Source: Clostridia bacterium (GTDB lineage Bacteria > Bacillota > Clostridia > Christensenellales > Aristaeellaceae). From it: a stretch of DNA of 64,000 bases. Positions within the stretch are counted from its first letter, which is position 1. Each line of letters starts with the position of its first letter. The stretch spans positions 186,001-250,000 of the forward strand of contig JAFUFB010000030.1 in NCBI GenBank assembly GCA_017470145.1. Direction: 5' to 3'. Below the pieces are notes generated by a model. That model was given only the letters and a program-made list of their open reading frames with translations. It did not search any database and was not told where the DNA came from. Position numbers and translations under genes: made by a program. Positions 24,706 to 34,266 of this stretch are shown piece by piece.

Positions 24706-26184
24706 CCACCCCATTGCCCGCTCCACTGCCTTGTGCCATCCCCGCAGGTTCAGCAGGCGGGTTGCTTCATCCATCCGGGGCGTGAACTCCAGATCCTTCT
24801 GCCACAAGCTGGCCAGCTCCTCCGTGCCGCTATACAGCCCGCAGCCCAGCCCCGCCAGCAGCGCAGCTCCCAGAGCGGTGGTTTCCAATACCTGGGGCCG
24901 AACCACCGGCACATGGCTGATGTCCGCCTGGAACTGCATCAGGAAGGCATTGGCGCTGGCGCCGCCGTCCACCTGCAGCCGCTCCGGCTTCCGACCGGAA
25001 TCCTTGATCATCGCCTGCATCAGATCCTCGCTCTGGTAGGCAATAGCCTCCAGCGCCGCCCGCACAATATGGGCCCGGCCTGTGCCCCGGGTCATGCCCA
25101 CCAGGGTGCCCCGGGAATACATATCCCACCAGGGGGCCCCCAGCCCCGTCATGGCGGGCACCAGGTAAACCCCGCCGGTGCTCTGAACGCTTTCCGCCAG
25201 GCCCTCGCTCTCGGAGGCCCGGGTGATCATTTTCATCTCATCCCGCAACCACTGGATGGTGGCGCCCCCCATGAACACGCTGCCCTCCAGGGCATAGGTG
25301 GGCTTGCCGCCGATGCGCCAGGCCATGGTGGTCAAAAGGCCATTCTGGCTCTGCACCGGCTGATCCCCGGTGTTCATCAGCATGAAGCACCCCGTGCCAT
25401 AGGTGTTTTTCACATCCCCCACCTGCCAGCAGGCCTGGCCGAAGAGGCTGGCGTGCTGATCACCAGCCATGCCGGTGACCGGGATGGGCCGGCCCAGGAT
25501 CGCCGGGTCCAGCATGCCGATGAACCCGGAAGAGTCCACCACCTGGGGCAGGCAAGCCCGGGGAATCCCCAGCAGCTTCAGCAGCTCCTCGTCCCAGTCC
25601 TGAGTTTTCAGGTTAAACAGCATGGTCCGCCCGGCGTTGGTGGCGTCCGTCACATGGGGCCGGCCCGTCAGCAGATTCCAGCACAGGAAGCTGTCCACCG
25701 TGCCGAAGCAGAGCTCCCCTTTTTCCGCCCGGTCATGCAGCTGATAGTAATCCAGCATCCATTTCAGCTTCGTGCCAGAAAAATACGCGTCCGGAATCAG
25801 GCCCGTTTTTTCCCGAATCATGTCCCCATGCCCCGCGGCCACCAGATCCTCCACGATCTGCGCGGTGCGCCGGCATTGCCAGACGATGGCGTTGCCCACG
25901 CATTTCCCCGTCTGCCGATCCCACAGGAAGGTGGTTTCCCGCTGGTTGGTAATGCCGATGGCGGCGATGTCTCCCACGTCCACCCCACTGAGATGCACCG
26001 CTTCCTTCAGCGCGGTGATCTGGGTGTCCAGAATATCCTCGGGGTCATGCTCCACCCAGCCGGGGTGGGGATAATGCTGCGGAAATTCCACCGCGTGGGA
26101 TGCCACGATGGCCCCTTCCGCGCTGAAGACGATGGCCCGGGAACTGGTGGTTCCCTGGTCCAGCGCAACCAGATATTTCGCCAT
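24694..26184 (-). CDS. glpK: glycerol kinase
   Basis: 496 residues from ATG 26184 (MAKYLVALDQGTTSSRAIVF); GGAGG lies 7 nt upstream, and the in-frame ATG at 26220 would only add 12 unrelated residues. FGGY-family marks: DQGTTSSR, TNQRETT, GTVDSFLCWNLL, GMAGDQHASLFGQ, VDGGASANAFLMQFQAD-like stretch. It makes glycerol-3-phosphate from glycerol, which also feeds PgsA. It lies 16 nt past the beta-propeller gene and is probably co-transcribed with it. Its stop codon is inside an element B. Confidence 0.96.
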   Translation of the reverse strand: MAKYLVALDQGTTSSRAIVFSAEGAIVASHAVEFPQHYPHPGWVEHDPEDILDTQITALKEAVHLSGVDVGDIAAIGITNQRETTFLWDRQTGKCVGNAIVWQCRRTAQIVEDLVAAGHGDMIREKTGLIPDAYFSGTKLKWMLDYYQLHDRAEKGELCFGTVDSFLCWNLLTGRPHVTDATNAGRTMLFNLKTQDWDEELLKLLGIPRACLPQVVDSSGFIGMLDPAILGRPIPVTGMAGDQHASLFGQACWQVGDVKNTYGTGCFMLMNTGDQPVQSQNGLLTTMAWRIGGKPTYALEGSVFMGGATIQWLRDEMKMITRASESEGLAESVQSTGGVYLVPAMTGLGAPWWDMYSRGTLVGMTRGTGRAHIVRAALEAIAYQSEDLMQAMIKDSGRKPERLQVDGGASANAFLMQFQADISHVPVVRPQVLETTALGAALLAGLGCGLYSGTEELASLWQKDLEFTPRMDEATRLLNLRGWHKAVERAMGWAEH

Positions 26185-26200
26185 GATGTTTCCTCCGATC

Positions 26201-29155
26201 TTACTCAATCCAGATTCCATAAATATTATTCTTGTTCTTCTCCGTGGTGCCGATCACCATCATGCTGTCGAACACCGCCGGGCTGGCTTCGATGGTGCCG
26301 TCGATCTGCAGGGCGGCCCGCTCCCGGCCCGTCACGCCGTCCAGCATCAGGATGCTGCCATCCCCGGCGCACTGAATGATGGCGCCGTTGCCGGCTTCGT
26401 CATACACCGCCACGGGGGAGGAATAGCCCCGGCCGCTGAGACCCCGGGTCCAGACCACTTCGCCATCCGCCTTGCGCAGGCAGATCAGGGCCGCGGTTTC
26501 GCTGCCCAGGCCCAACTGCTCCTGACCCGCGTCGCTCAGGTTGTTCACCGTGTAGTACACATATTCGCTCAGGCCGTTCTGTCCCACCACCGGGGAAGCC
26601 CGGAAGCCGCTAACGGTCTTGTTTTTCGTATCCTTCTTGACCCCAAAGGCCGCGGTCCACCGCTCCTCGCCGGTCAGGGCGTCGAAGCACTTGATCTCCG
26701 CGTCCCCCTTCTTGCGGGTGGCCAGCTCCGTGGCGGTATAAAGATCCAGGCCATCCTCCCCATGCCAATCCAAGGCTGGGGTGGATTCCACCGTGTCTCC
26801 CAGGGAAACCGCCCACACCGGGGTCAGGCTGTTGGTATCCACGCACCGCAGGAAACCGCCCACGTCCGCGTAGTACACGTACCGATCGTACATGGCGATG
26901 GAGGCTTCTACCGCCGTAGAGGCTTCTTTTTCCCCCTTGGCCTTGCTCTTCATGACCACGGTGCTGGGGCTCTGGGTGTAGGTGCCCGCGTTGTAGTCAA
27001 ACTCCGAATTCAGGTTGATCAAATACAGCATGCCGTTGGTGCCCGCCGTGATCATGCATCCCGTGGTCCGGTCGATGAGGGCGGAGGTTTCAAAGGAGCC
27101 CACCGTGTTGTAGGGCCGGTTGTTCTTCCCGTCCAGCCCATCGATGAGGCTCAGTTCCTTCAGCATGTACAGGTTATATTGCCGCAGGCCGATGGTGCCC
27201 TGCTTGCCAGCCATCTTCCGGGCGAACTGGCCCACCGTCATATAGGGCGCGCCGCCGGGATGCACGCTGGGGCTGGCCTTCATGGGGAAGCCCAGCTTGA
27301 TGGAATTCCGGGTGGCGGAGCCATCGGACAGGTCCAGGAAATAGATGCGCCCATCCAGGCCGCCGACGATGACCTCCTTCAAGCCGGATTTCTCCTTCTT
27401 GGAGTCGTACATCTCGCTCTGTTCCCGGACTTCCTTGCTCCATTTCACGATGGCGGGCTGGCCCACCCAGCCAATGCCATAATAGGTCTGGCTGGCGCCC
27501 TTGATACTGCCCGCCTCCGCTGTCCAGGCCATCTCCAGGCTGTCCATGCCCTTCACCGTGCCCACCGCCGCGTTCTGGCGGAAGGCATCATTCCGGAAAG
27601 TCAGGACGCCGATCTTCTGCTTGGTGTATTCTCCCAGGGTCGGCATATGGATCTTCTCCTTATCCGACCGGGCGTATTCCACCACCTTCTTGGTACCGTT
27701 ATAGACCACCGTGGTGGCGATGAGGGAGGGATCTGCATTCTCCCCGGCGCTGGCGGTCAGCAGTCGCCGCTCCGGCGCAGGTTCCTCCGCCGCGGTAGCC
27801 ACAGGCTCCGCCGTCGGCAGCGCCTCCGCAGCAGCAGCCGTTTCTTCCTCAGGCTGGCTCGCCGCCTCGATCGCTTCTGTCTCTTCCGCTTCCGTCTTGC
27901 TTTCTATGTCCTCCCACTGTTCCTGGGCGGTCAAGGGCGCAGCATCCTCGTCCGCCGCTTCCGCCGTCGCTTCCGTGTCCCATTCATCCCCTGGATCGTC
28001 CGGATCCAGCACGCCGACAAAATCCTCTCCCAGGCCTTCCTTCTCCGCGTCCAGCTCCTCTTCCTCCAGAGGCTCCTCCTCCGGGCTTGGCAGGGCCGTA
28101 AGCGTCGGCGTAGCGGTGGGAACTGGCGTCGCCGTAGGCGCTTCCGTCATAAAGGCCACCGGCAGCTCTGTCACCTCCGGCTCCGGCGTCGGCCGCAGGG
28201 TCAGGGCAACCTGCACCCGGGCCTCCGTCTCCATCCATTGATCCTGGGCCAGAGTCTGCAGCCGAACCTCTCCAATATACGCCTCCTCCGTGTACCAGCT
28301 CATGGCCCAGCGGATTTCCTCCTCCGCCTCCACCACGTTCTCCTCGCAGGGCAGCACGTTTCCGTTTTCATCCAGCAGGCGCACATCCGCCACGCCCTTG
28401 CCCGTCACCGCCAGGAAATCCACATATCCCGGCGCTTCCCGGCCGCTGTTTTCCGCCAAGGAGAGGGTTGTATTCACCGGCGCAGGGGTCGGCGCGCCGC
28501 CCAGCATGCCCATCACATTCTGCCTCAGGCCGCCAAGGGCGCTATCCTCCGGCATCACCAGCATCGCCACCAGGCAGGCCACGATCACCAGCAGCACCAC
28601 TACCAGCACCTTGAGCCCCTTATGGCTGCGGCCCTCGTCCGTCTTTTTCTCCGCAATCACTGGCCGCCCGGCGTATCTACTGTCCTGTCCCCGGGAGGTC
28701 TCCGCCCCGGGATAAGCCATCCGCTGGCGCTTCTGGCTTTCCTCCGCCAGCCGTGCCCGGCCATTCTCGCTCATTCGGGCCCGCTGCGTGGCATCCATGC
28801 CCATGCGCCCAGCAGGGTATCCCACCCTTTCCGTGGGAGCACTCCCCTGCCGGGGTCGGGCCTCTCCCGTCAGAGCTCGCGCCGGCTGAATCATGGTCCG
28901 CCCCATGTCCTCCTGAGCCGCGGTCTGCCGCTGACGGTAGCGATTCGCCACCTCTCGGGCGGTTTCGCTGCTGGAGCTCAGGGTCGGCTGCGCCGTGTAA
29001 TTTGGCGCGGCGCTCTCCCCACTGTCCTCCGCGTATTTTTCCGCCCGTCTTCTCCGCCGGGGCGCATCCTCCATCGCGGCCGTTTCCGTCGGCTGGCTGC
29101 TATTATCCTCTTCCACAGGCGTGCTGGCCTGCAGCTTCTCTTCTCTTTCGCTCAA
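26201..29155 (-). CDS. membrane-anchored PQQ-type beta-propeller protein
   Basis: About 984 residues. The start is set at TTG 29155 (MSEREEKLQAS) because AAGGAG lies 8-9 nt upstream and the promoter at 29215-29243 should start transcripts near 29208, too close for the ATG at 29197. Domains: a charged, low-complexity cytosolic N-terminus (RRRRRAEKY), one membrane helix (LKVLVVVLLVIVACLVAMLV, about 180-200), a beta-rich part (to ~300), a long PT/EA-rich linker (~310-465), then a C-terminal beta-propeller of PQQ-like repeats (GGLDGRIYFLDLSDG, YYADVGGFLRCVDTNSL, AGDGSILMLDGVTGRER). Probably an extracytoplasmic sensor or scaffold. Function unknown. Confidence 0.8.
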   Translation of the reverse strand: MSEREEKLQASTPVEEDNSSQPTETAAMEDAPRRRRRAEKYAEDSGESAAPNYTAQPTLSSSSETAREVANRYRQRQTAAQEDMGRTMIQPARALTGEARPRQGSAPTERVGYPAGRMGMDATQRARMSENGRARLAEESQKRQRMAYPGAETSRGQDSRYAGRPVIAEKKTDEGRSHKGLKVLVVVLLVIVACLVAMLVMPEDSALGGLRQNVMGMLGGAPTPAPVNTTLSLAENSGREAPGYVDFLAVTGKGVADVRLLDENGNVLPCEENVVEAEEEIRWAMSWYTEEAYIGEVRLQTLAQDQWMETEARVQVALTLRPTPEPEVTELPVAFMTEAPTATPVPTATPTLTALPSPEEEPLEEEELDAEKEGLGEDFVGVLDPDDPGDEWDTEATAEAADEDAAPLTAQEQWEDIESKTEAEETEAIEAASQPEEETAAAAEALPTAEPVATAAEEPAPERRLLTASAGENADPSLIATTVVYNGTKKVVEYARSDKEKIHMPTLGEYTKQKIGVLTFRNDAFRQNAAVGTVKGMDSLEMAWTAEAGSIKGASQTYYGIGWVGQPAIVKWSKEVREQSEMYDSKKEKSGLKEVIVGGLDGRIYFLDLSDGSATRNSIKLGFPMKASPSVHPGGAPYMTVGQFARKMAGKQGTIGLRQYNLYMLKELSLIDGLDGKNNRPYNTVGSFETSALIDRTTGCMITAGTNGMLYLINLNSEFDYNAGTYTQSPSTVVMKSKAKGEKEASTAVEASIAMYDRYVYYADVGGFLRCVDTNSLTPVWAVSLGDTVESTPALDWHGEDGLDLYTATELATRKKGDAEIKCFDALTGEERWTAAFGVKKDTKNKTVSGFRASPVVGQNGLSEYVYYTVNNLSDAGQEQLGLGSETAALICLRKADGEVVWTRGLSGRGYSSPVAVYDEAGNGAIIQCAGDGSILMLDGVTGRERAALQIDGTIEASPAVFDSMMVIGTTEKNKNNIYGIWIE

Positions 29156-29214
29156 GGTTCCGTCTCCTTCTGTCTTTCCTCTGCTATGCAAAAACATTCC
29201 TCTATACCGATTCT

Positions 29215-29243
29215 ATTATATACCCAAATCGTCCCCCTCACAA
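29215..29243 (-). promoter_or_regulatory. promoter of the beta-propeller/glpK operon
   Basis: TTGTGA (complement of 29238-29243), 17-nt spacer, TATAAT (complement of 29215-29220). Confidence 0.78.
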
Positions 29244-29267
29244 GTCTGTTTCTTTCCAGGAAATCCC

Positions 29268-29296
29268 TTGCTCCCCCGGGAATGGATGGGTATAAT
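29268..29296 (+). promoter_or_regulatory. promoter of the PflX-like radical SAM gene
   Basis: TTGCTC (29268-29273), 17-nt spacer, TATAAT (29291-29296). Divergent from the promoter at 29215-29243. Confidence 0.72.
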
Positions 29297-29370
29297 ACCT
29301 CCATATCGTTTCACCACGCTTCGCTTTTCCCCAGCGATGACGAAGCAATAAATGAGAGGAGCCCTATTTC

Positions 29371-30243
29371 TTGATCTGTACCCTTTGTCCCCGGCGCTGC
29401 GGGGTTGATCGCAGCCAGCAAACCGGCTTTTGCGGCCTGGGGGAACAAATGCTCATCGCCCGCATCGCGCCCCATCTGTGGGAGGAGCCGCCCATCTCCG
29501 GGCAGCGGGGCACCGGCGCCGTGTTCTTCTCCGGCTGCACCCTTCGCTGCGCCTATTGCCAGAATGGGGATATCTCCCATCGGAATCAGGGCCAACCCTT
29601 TACGCCCCGGCAGCTGGCGGACAGCCTGCGACGCCTGGAGGAGATGGGCATGCAGTCCATCTCCTTCATCACCGCCACCCCCTTCCTGCCCCAGATTCTG
29701 GAGGCCCTGGCGCTTTATCGCCCCGCCCTGCCCCTGGTGTGGAACAGCTCCGGGTATGAGCGGGCGGAAACCCTGCGGCACCTGGAGGGCGTCATAGACG
29801 TCTATCTGCCGGACCTGAAGCACTATTCCTCCCGGATGGGGGCCCTCTGCGCCAAGGCGCCGGATTATTTTGAAGTCGCCTCCGCCACCCTCCAGGAGAT
29901 GTGCCGTCAAACTGGGGACCCTATATATAACGAGGAGGGGATCATGACCCGAGGTACCCTGATTCGGCATCTGATTTTGCCCTCTCTCACCGGGGAAAGC
30001 CTGAAGCTGCTCACCTGGGTGAAGGATACCCTACCCCCAGGCACTCCCGTCAGCCTCATGCGCCAGTATATCCCCTACAATGGGGTGTCGATTCCGGGGC
30101 TGGATCGCCGGGTGACGGAGAAGGAATACCGCCGGGTGCGGGACCACATGCTGGCCCTGGATCTCCCCGGCTTCCTGCAGGAGCCGGAGGCTGCCGACCC
30201 CAATTTCGTCCCCGTCTTTAACCAGCCAGAGAGTTTTGTGTGA
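29371..30243 (+). CDS. radical SAM protein, PflX/pyruvate formate-lyase-activase-like
   Basis: 290 residues from TTG 29371 with GAGGAG 10 nt upstream. The radical SAM cluster motif is C56-TLR-C60-AY-C63. An N-terminal cysteine set (C3, C6, C10, C21: CTLCPRRC...FCG) is typical of the PflX branch and probably holds a second iron-sulfur cluster. SAM-binding and barrel segments (WNSSGYE, IDVYLPDLK) follow. Members resemble activases of glycyl-radical enzymes, but no such enzyme is adjacent; the target is unknown. Confidence 0.88.
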   Translation: MICTLCPRRCGVDRSQQTGFCGLGEQMLIARIAPHLWEEPPISGQRGTGAVFFSGCTLRCAYCQNGDISHRNQGQPFTPRQLADSLRRLEEMGMQSISFITATPFLPQILEALALYRPALPLVWNSSGYERAETLRHLEGVIDVYLPDLKHYSSRMGALCAKAPDYFEVASATLQEMCRQTGDPIYNEEGIMTRGTLIRHLILPSLTGESLKLLTWVKDTLPPGTPVSLMRQYIPYNGVSIPGLDRRVTEKEYRRVRDHMLALDLPGFLQEPEAADPNFVPVFNQPESFV

Positions 30244-30253
30244 AATCGAAAAA

Positions 30254-30292
30254 GCCCCAGGAGGTCAGCCTCTCCTGGGGTTCTGCGTTTTA
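30254..30292 (+). terminator. terminator of the PflX-like gene
   Basis: CCCCAGGAG pairs with CTCCTGGGG around an 8-nt loop, followed by TTCTGCGTTTT. Confidence 0.7.
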
Positions 30293-30303
30293 AACGATAG
30301 TAA

Positions 30304-30366
30304 AGCTTCCCGCGGAGCGGGGGAATAAGAAGCACTGAACGAAGCTCCCCCGCGGAGCGGGGGAGC
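30304..30366. repeat. two family A palindromes
   Basis: About 30304-30326 and 30340-30366; the second reads GCTCCCCCGCGGAGCGGGGG. They lie between the convergent PflX-like and acyltransferase-like genes. Confidence 0.75.
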
Positions 30367-30416
30367 GAAAAAAATCAACAGAACAACGAAAACACTTTCC
30401 TGCTGATTTGAACAAA

Positions 30417-31316
30417 TCAGCTCTTCAGCTTGGGCACATGGTATTCCACATCCGGATCATACCGCACCGTCTCCGGCGCCGTTTCCAGCAGTTCCGGATG
30501 GTTCAGACTCCGCACCACGTCCGCGAAGAAAGCGGCGTAATGGGCCCCGGAGGTGATCCGCTCATCCACCGTCACGCCGATGGGCAGCCACCGCTTCATC
30601 CGGGCCTTGCCCTCCGCGTCCACCGTGGCTTCCTTCAAAATGCTGCCCATGCCGAAGAAGGCGCCCACATTGCCAAAGTTGTAAATGTGGTGCCACACAT
30701 GGTGCAGGCCGATGGAGGCATTGTTGGTAATAAACATGCTGCTGTAGAAGGGCAGCTCCTTCAGGAAGGCGCCGGGAACCAGCCCATAGCGATCCAGCAG
30801 CCGCACCAGCCCGACGATGATGCTGGCCAGGCCCGGCACCGCCAGCACGCCCTTGGCCAGCTTGTCGATGAACACATCTCCGCCTTCCCCCGTTCCCTCG
30901 CCCCGGTTGGCCTCGATGGCGGCGATCATCCGATCCCGCACGTCGAACAGGGTGTCGGTAGGGTCGAACTCAATCCGCACCACCGATTCCTGGCTATCGT
31001 GGTTCTGGCTGTCCTTCAGCAGAGTGAAGGACACGGAAAGGTTATTCCGGGAGAAATATTGCTTATTCTTGATGAAGCGGTTGATCTCCGGATGCTGGCT
31101 CACGCCCCGCACATAGGCCGCGATGATGATCTGCATGAAGGTGATCTTCTCCCCTTCTACCCCCTTCTTGGCAATGTAGCGGGAGAGCATTTCATAATCC
31201 AGCTTGTGCTCCAGGAAAACCTGGGCGTCGCATCGCATGGGCATCAGATAGGGAGTAATCTGCACGACCGGGTCAACATCTTTCAGTCTCCGTCCATCGG
31301 GTCTGCGTCCGAACAT
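30417..31316 (-). CDS. 2-oxoacid dehydrogenase E2 / CAT-fold acyltransferase-like protein
   Basis: 299 residues matching the catalytic domain of dihydrolipoamide acyltransferases, without lipoyl or peripheral-subunit-binding domains. The usual catalytic motif DHRVxDG near the C-terminus reads DERITSG (251-257): the histidine is Glu252 and the aspartate is Ser. A hydrophobic stretch (VPGLASIIVGLVRLLD) and a histidine-rich IGLHHVWHHIYNFG lie in the middle. Stand-alone proteins of this kind are frequent in clostridia and of unknown function; CoA-dependent acyl transfer by the normal mechanism is unlikely here. Confidence 0.72.
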   Translation of the reverse strand: MFGRRPDGRRLKDVDPVVQITPYLMPMRCDAQVFLEHKLDYEMLSRYIAKKGVEGEKITFMQIIIAAYVRGVSQHPEINRFIKNKQYFSRNNLSVSFTLLKDSQNHDSQESVVRIEFDPTDTLFDVRDRMIAAIEANRGEGTGEGGDVFIDKLAKGVLAVPGLASIIVGLVRLLDRYGLVPGAFLKELPFYSSMFITNNASIGLHHVWHHIYNFGNVGAFFGMGSILKEATVDAEGKARMKRWLPIGVTVDERITSGAHYAAFFADVVRSLNHPELLETAPETVRYDPDVEYHVPKLKS

Positions 31317-31392
31317 GGTTCTTCTTTCTCCTTACTTTTCAGGAAAAGCCGCTTGATTATCAGCTTTTCCCGAAGGGATGCATAGGGGCGAA

Positions 31393-31878
31393 TTAAAACA
31401 GCTCCGTCGCCTTTTCCAGGGCTTCCTGCTGGGCAGCCAGCAGCTGCTCAAACTGCTGCCGATAGCTGGCGGCGGTGGCCTTCAGCTCGGTGATCTGCCG
31501 GGTCAGGGCGTCCCGCTCCTCGCTCAGGCCGTCCAGCCGCTCGGTAGCTTCCGCCTCCGCCTTGGCCCGAATGGCCTCCGCATCCTCCTTGGCCTTGCGG
31601 ATGGTTTCATCCTTCACCTGCTGGGCCGTGGTCAGAATCTCCCGGAACTGGTTGGTAATCTCCTCGCTGGGCACTGCGGTAGCATTCTCCTCCGCAGCCA
31701 CAGGCGCCGCCGGATGAACCGCCGTGGTCTTCTGGCGCAGATCCTTAATCTCCGCCTCCATCCGCTCCATTTCGTCGCAGATGTCGTCCAGGAACTCGTC
31801 CACTTCCTTGGGGTTGTATCCCTTATTTACGTGGGAAAACTCCTTGGTGCTGATCAGATCTACTGTGACTCTTTCCAT
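31393..31878 (-). CDS. divIVA: DivIVA-domain cell division protein
   Basis: 161 residues. The N-terminal DivIVA membrane-binding motif is clear (STKEFSHVNKGYNPKEVDEFLDDI quoted by its key residues F, G, Y and VD-FL), followed by two coiled-coil stretches (about 28-45 and 70-160) separated by an Ala/Pro-rich linker. It marks curved membrane at poles and septa. It follows sepF by 63 nt, as in the ylm-sepF-divIVA cluster of Firmicutes. Confidence 0.9.
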   Translation of the reverse strand: MERVTVDLISTKEFSHVNKGYNPKEVDEFLDDICDEMERMEAEIKDLRQKTTAVHPAAPVAAEENATAVPSEEITNQFREILTTAQQVKDETIRKAKEDAEAIRAKAEAEATERLDGLSEERDALTRQITELKATAASYRQQFEQLLAAQQEALEKATELF

Positions 31879-31941
31879 TTTACTGTTGCTCCTTTCCCAT
31901 TTTGGGTTTCTTCAATGCCCTTTTCGGGCCAACTTCCTTGC

Positions 31942-32820
31942 TCAATATCCGCCAAAGGCCCCATAGGCCCCCGCGGCGGCGGGCATGCTTCCGGTGTAAG
32001 GATTCACTCCCTGGTTCCCTGCCTGGGCGGCGTTTTCCCATCCCATGGCGTTCTGGCTCATCCGGCGCTCCCTCCTTGGGGGATAGCTTTCCTCCCCGTA
32101 GGGCTGCACCTGGGGAACGTAGCTTTCCGGCGCCTCATATCTCCGGACCTGCTGCTCCGGCAAAATCTTCACCCCCGGAGGCGCGATGACCACCACGCCT
32201 ACGCTGGCCAGATTCCGCACTGTGCAATGCAGGGTGAAGGCCGCTCCCGCCAGCATATCCTGGCATCGGAGGCTTTCCCCCTCGCTGCCCAGCACATCCA
32301 GGGTCACCACCAGGGTCTCCCCGTTCTTCATGCACTCGATGGCTTCATAGCAGCTTTGCAGCGAGGTGATGGCCATAATGTGCTCCACATGGGTGAAGCT
32401 GTTGCCAGCGTCCGGCGCGAACACTCCGGGCATGTAAGAGATGTTATCCGCTGGCGGCTGTTCCTGAAAAGCGGGCACATACCCGCTGGGGACCTCCATC
32501 TGCCCATTGCCGCGGAACCCCTGCTGCGCCGCCTGAGCCGCGCCGTATCCATAGGGATCGCCGGCAAAGGTACTCTGCACCGGGGCCCGCCCCGTCATGG
32601 GCGGGTTCATCCCCGTGAAGCCCGTGTGGGCGTAGGGAATTTGGGGCTGGGCGGCCGCGTACTCCGCTGCCTTCTCCCGGGCTAATTCCTCCTCCCGCCG
32701 GTCTCGCCGCTGCACAGGCCGAAAGCAGCTGGTCCCCCCGTCCGGCCGTCGGGAGGAGGCTTCCCCTCCCCGGCCGCTCAGCAGACCTCTGATGCGGGCC
32801 TGTACATCCTTCCATGCCAT
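31942..32820 (-). CDS. sepF: SepF-like cell division protein with long disordered ends
   Basis: 292 residues. A short amphipathic N-terminus (MAWKDVQARIRGLLSG) could bind membrane. Residues about 140-220 match the SepF core (HIMAITSLQSCYEAIECMKN, then VVTLDVLG, then QDMLAGAAFTLHCTVRNLASVGVVVIAP). Arg/Pro/Gly/Tyr-rich disordered segments before and after it are longer than in typical SepF (~150 residues). SepF links FtsZ to the membrane. The position next to divIVA supports the call. Confidence 0.78.
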   Translation of the reverse strand: MAWKDVQARIRGLLSGRGGEASSRRPDGGTSCFRPVQRRDRREEELAREKAAEYAAAQPQIPYAHTGFTGMNPPMTGRAPVQSTFAGDPYGYGAAQAAQQGFRGNGQMEVPSGYVPAFQEQPPADNISYMPGVFAPDAGNSFTHVEHIMAITSLQSCYEAIECMKNGETLVVTLDVLGSEGESLRCQDMLAGAAFTLHCTVRNLASVGVVVIAPPGVKILPEQQVRRYEAPESYVPQVQPYGEESYPPRRERRMSQNAMGWENAAQAGNQGVNPYTGSMPAAAGAYGAFGGY

Positions 32821-32919
32821 AACTGAAATTGCCTCCTTTTTTCTGGCTTTCTCGGAAACCGCTGATGGCGTGCTCCTTCCCCGGATGCCTCCGGGTTGTG
32901 CTGCCGTCCACCATTTCCT

Positions 32920-34158
32920 TTAGAACAGGCGCACGGTCTGTCCTTCCGCCAGCACCCCCTGCTGAATCGCGGAGATGTAAACCTCCCCTTCCCGCCGGTC
33001 CAGAATGTTCACCGGGATGAAGGTCTGATATTGTCCGTCCACCACCACGACCCCCGCCATGTTATCCTGATAATAAATCGCCCGGGCGGGCACCGTCAGG
33101 GTGGATACATTGTCCCCCAGCTCACCGGTACAGGTACGGATATACAGGATGGGGCTCACCTTGGCCTGCACCGCCAGGCGTACCACCATCTCCCCGCCGC
33201 TGCGGGTAAAGGAAACCACCCGGGCCTTCACCGTCGTATCCTGGAAACTTTCCAGCTTCAGCTCGTATTCCGCGCCCTCCACTGGGTTCCAGTTGCTGTC
33301 CCGAACCATCATCAGCACGTACCAGTAATCATCCCGAATCATGCGATAAATGGTGGTCTTCCCCTTCTGCAGGGCGCTCTGCTCCGGCTTGTTGCCGTTG
33401 AGCATGGATCGTACCTGGGCCGGGGTGAACTGGTCATAATTGTTCACCGTCAAGCCATATTCGTATCCATCGGAATAGAAGCTGACGATGCCCTCCGTCA
33501 AGGCGGCATATTGCTTCGTCCAGGAGCTGATGCGCTGCATCTGGCTCTGCTCATCGTCGTAGAGCCGGGTCATGCGCTGATCCTCGCTGTACTTCTGCTT
33601 CAGGTAGCTCTGCCGGGCCTGGATGGCCGTATCCAGCAGGCTTTCCTGGTTGTTCATATTGCCCCGGGCGCCGCCCACAATGGCCCGCACCTCCCGGGCT
33701 CGGGTCATAACCTCGCTTTCCAGCTTCTCCATCCGGGCGTCCGTCGCCACCTCGGAGCGCAGCAGCTTCAGCTGATATTCCTTAATCTGGTCTCGATAAT
33801 CCTGCAGGGTGGCCATCTCCCGGGTGCTGAATCCGGAGGAGTAGACATTGCAGATGGTGGTCCCCCGGAACACGGCGGCCCCTTCCTCCGCGATATATTC
33901 AATGCTGGTCAGGCCCTCCGCGTCGTAGGGTGTTTCATCCCGAACCAGCAGACAATCCCCCGCATATCGGGCTCCCAGCGTCCCGGAGCTGATCTGCCCA
34001 TAGGGCTCTGCCTCCGGGGTCAGGGCTGTCACCAGATACCACACCACAAAACCCAGCACCACCACGATCAGCGCGATCTGCGTCACGCTCATGCGCTTGG
34101 GCTCCTCCGGCCGCGGCGCTACGGGCTGCACCGGCTGCGGCGGCGTCATCTGATACAA
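32920..34158 (-). CDS. HlyD-family (membrane-fusion) adaptor-like protein
   Basis: 412 residues. One N-terminal membrane helix (IALIVVVLGFVVWYLVTAL, about 27-45), a biotinyl-lipoyl-like half motif (RDETPYDAEGLTSIEYIAEEGAAV), a coiled coil of about 105-215, and a C-terminal beta-barrel region (TLTVPARAIYY, TFIPVNILDRREGEVYI). Such proteins occur beside sepF in clostridia without a transporter partner; their role there is not established. It precedes sepF by 99 nt on the same strand. Confidence 0.75.
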   Translation of the reverse strand: MYQMTPPQPVQPVAPRPEEPKRMSVTQIALIVVVLGFVVWYLVTALTPEAEPYGQISSGTLGARYAGDCLLVRDETPYDAEGLTSIEYIAEEGAAVFRGTTICNVYSSGFSTREMATLQDYRDQIKEYQLKLLRSEVATDARMEKLESEVMTRAREVRAIVGGARGNMNNQESLLDTAIQARQSYLKQKYSEDQRMTRLYDDEQSQMQRISSWTKQYAALTEGIVSFYSDGYEYGLTVNNYDQFTPAQVRSMLNGNKPEQSALQKGKTTIYRMIRDDYWYVLMMVRDSNWNPVEGAEYELKLESFQDTTVKARVVSFTRSGGEMVVRLAVQAKVSPILYIRTCTGELGDNVSTLTVPARAIYYQDNMAGVVVVDGQYQTFIPVNILDRREGEVYISAIQQGVLAEGQTVRLF

Positions 34159-34266
34159 GGCATCCCTCTCCTTCCCCGGAAATAATCACCCTTTATCTTA
34201 TCACATCCCGCAGGGGTTTGCAAATTTGAGGAATTGAGAACTCCCGTGCGTTCACGGACAGACAAA

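Noticed and set aside
26108-29374. 1088-codon plus-strand reading frame
   Set aside because: It lies opposite the beta-propeller gene and mirrors its codon bias. It has no ribosome site, and its peptide is His/Arg/Pro-rich like other antisense shadows in this GC-rich DNA.
34190-34266. Element B copy after purR
   Set aside because: AATTTG/CAAATT arms around CCGTG-CACGG include the stop codon, but arms are short and off-centre, the GGCGG core and second hairpin are absent. At best a decayed relative.
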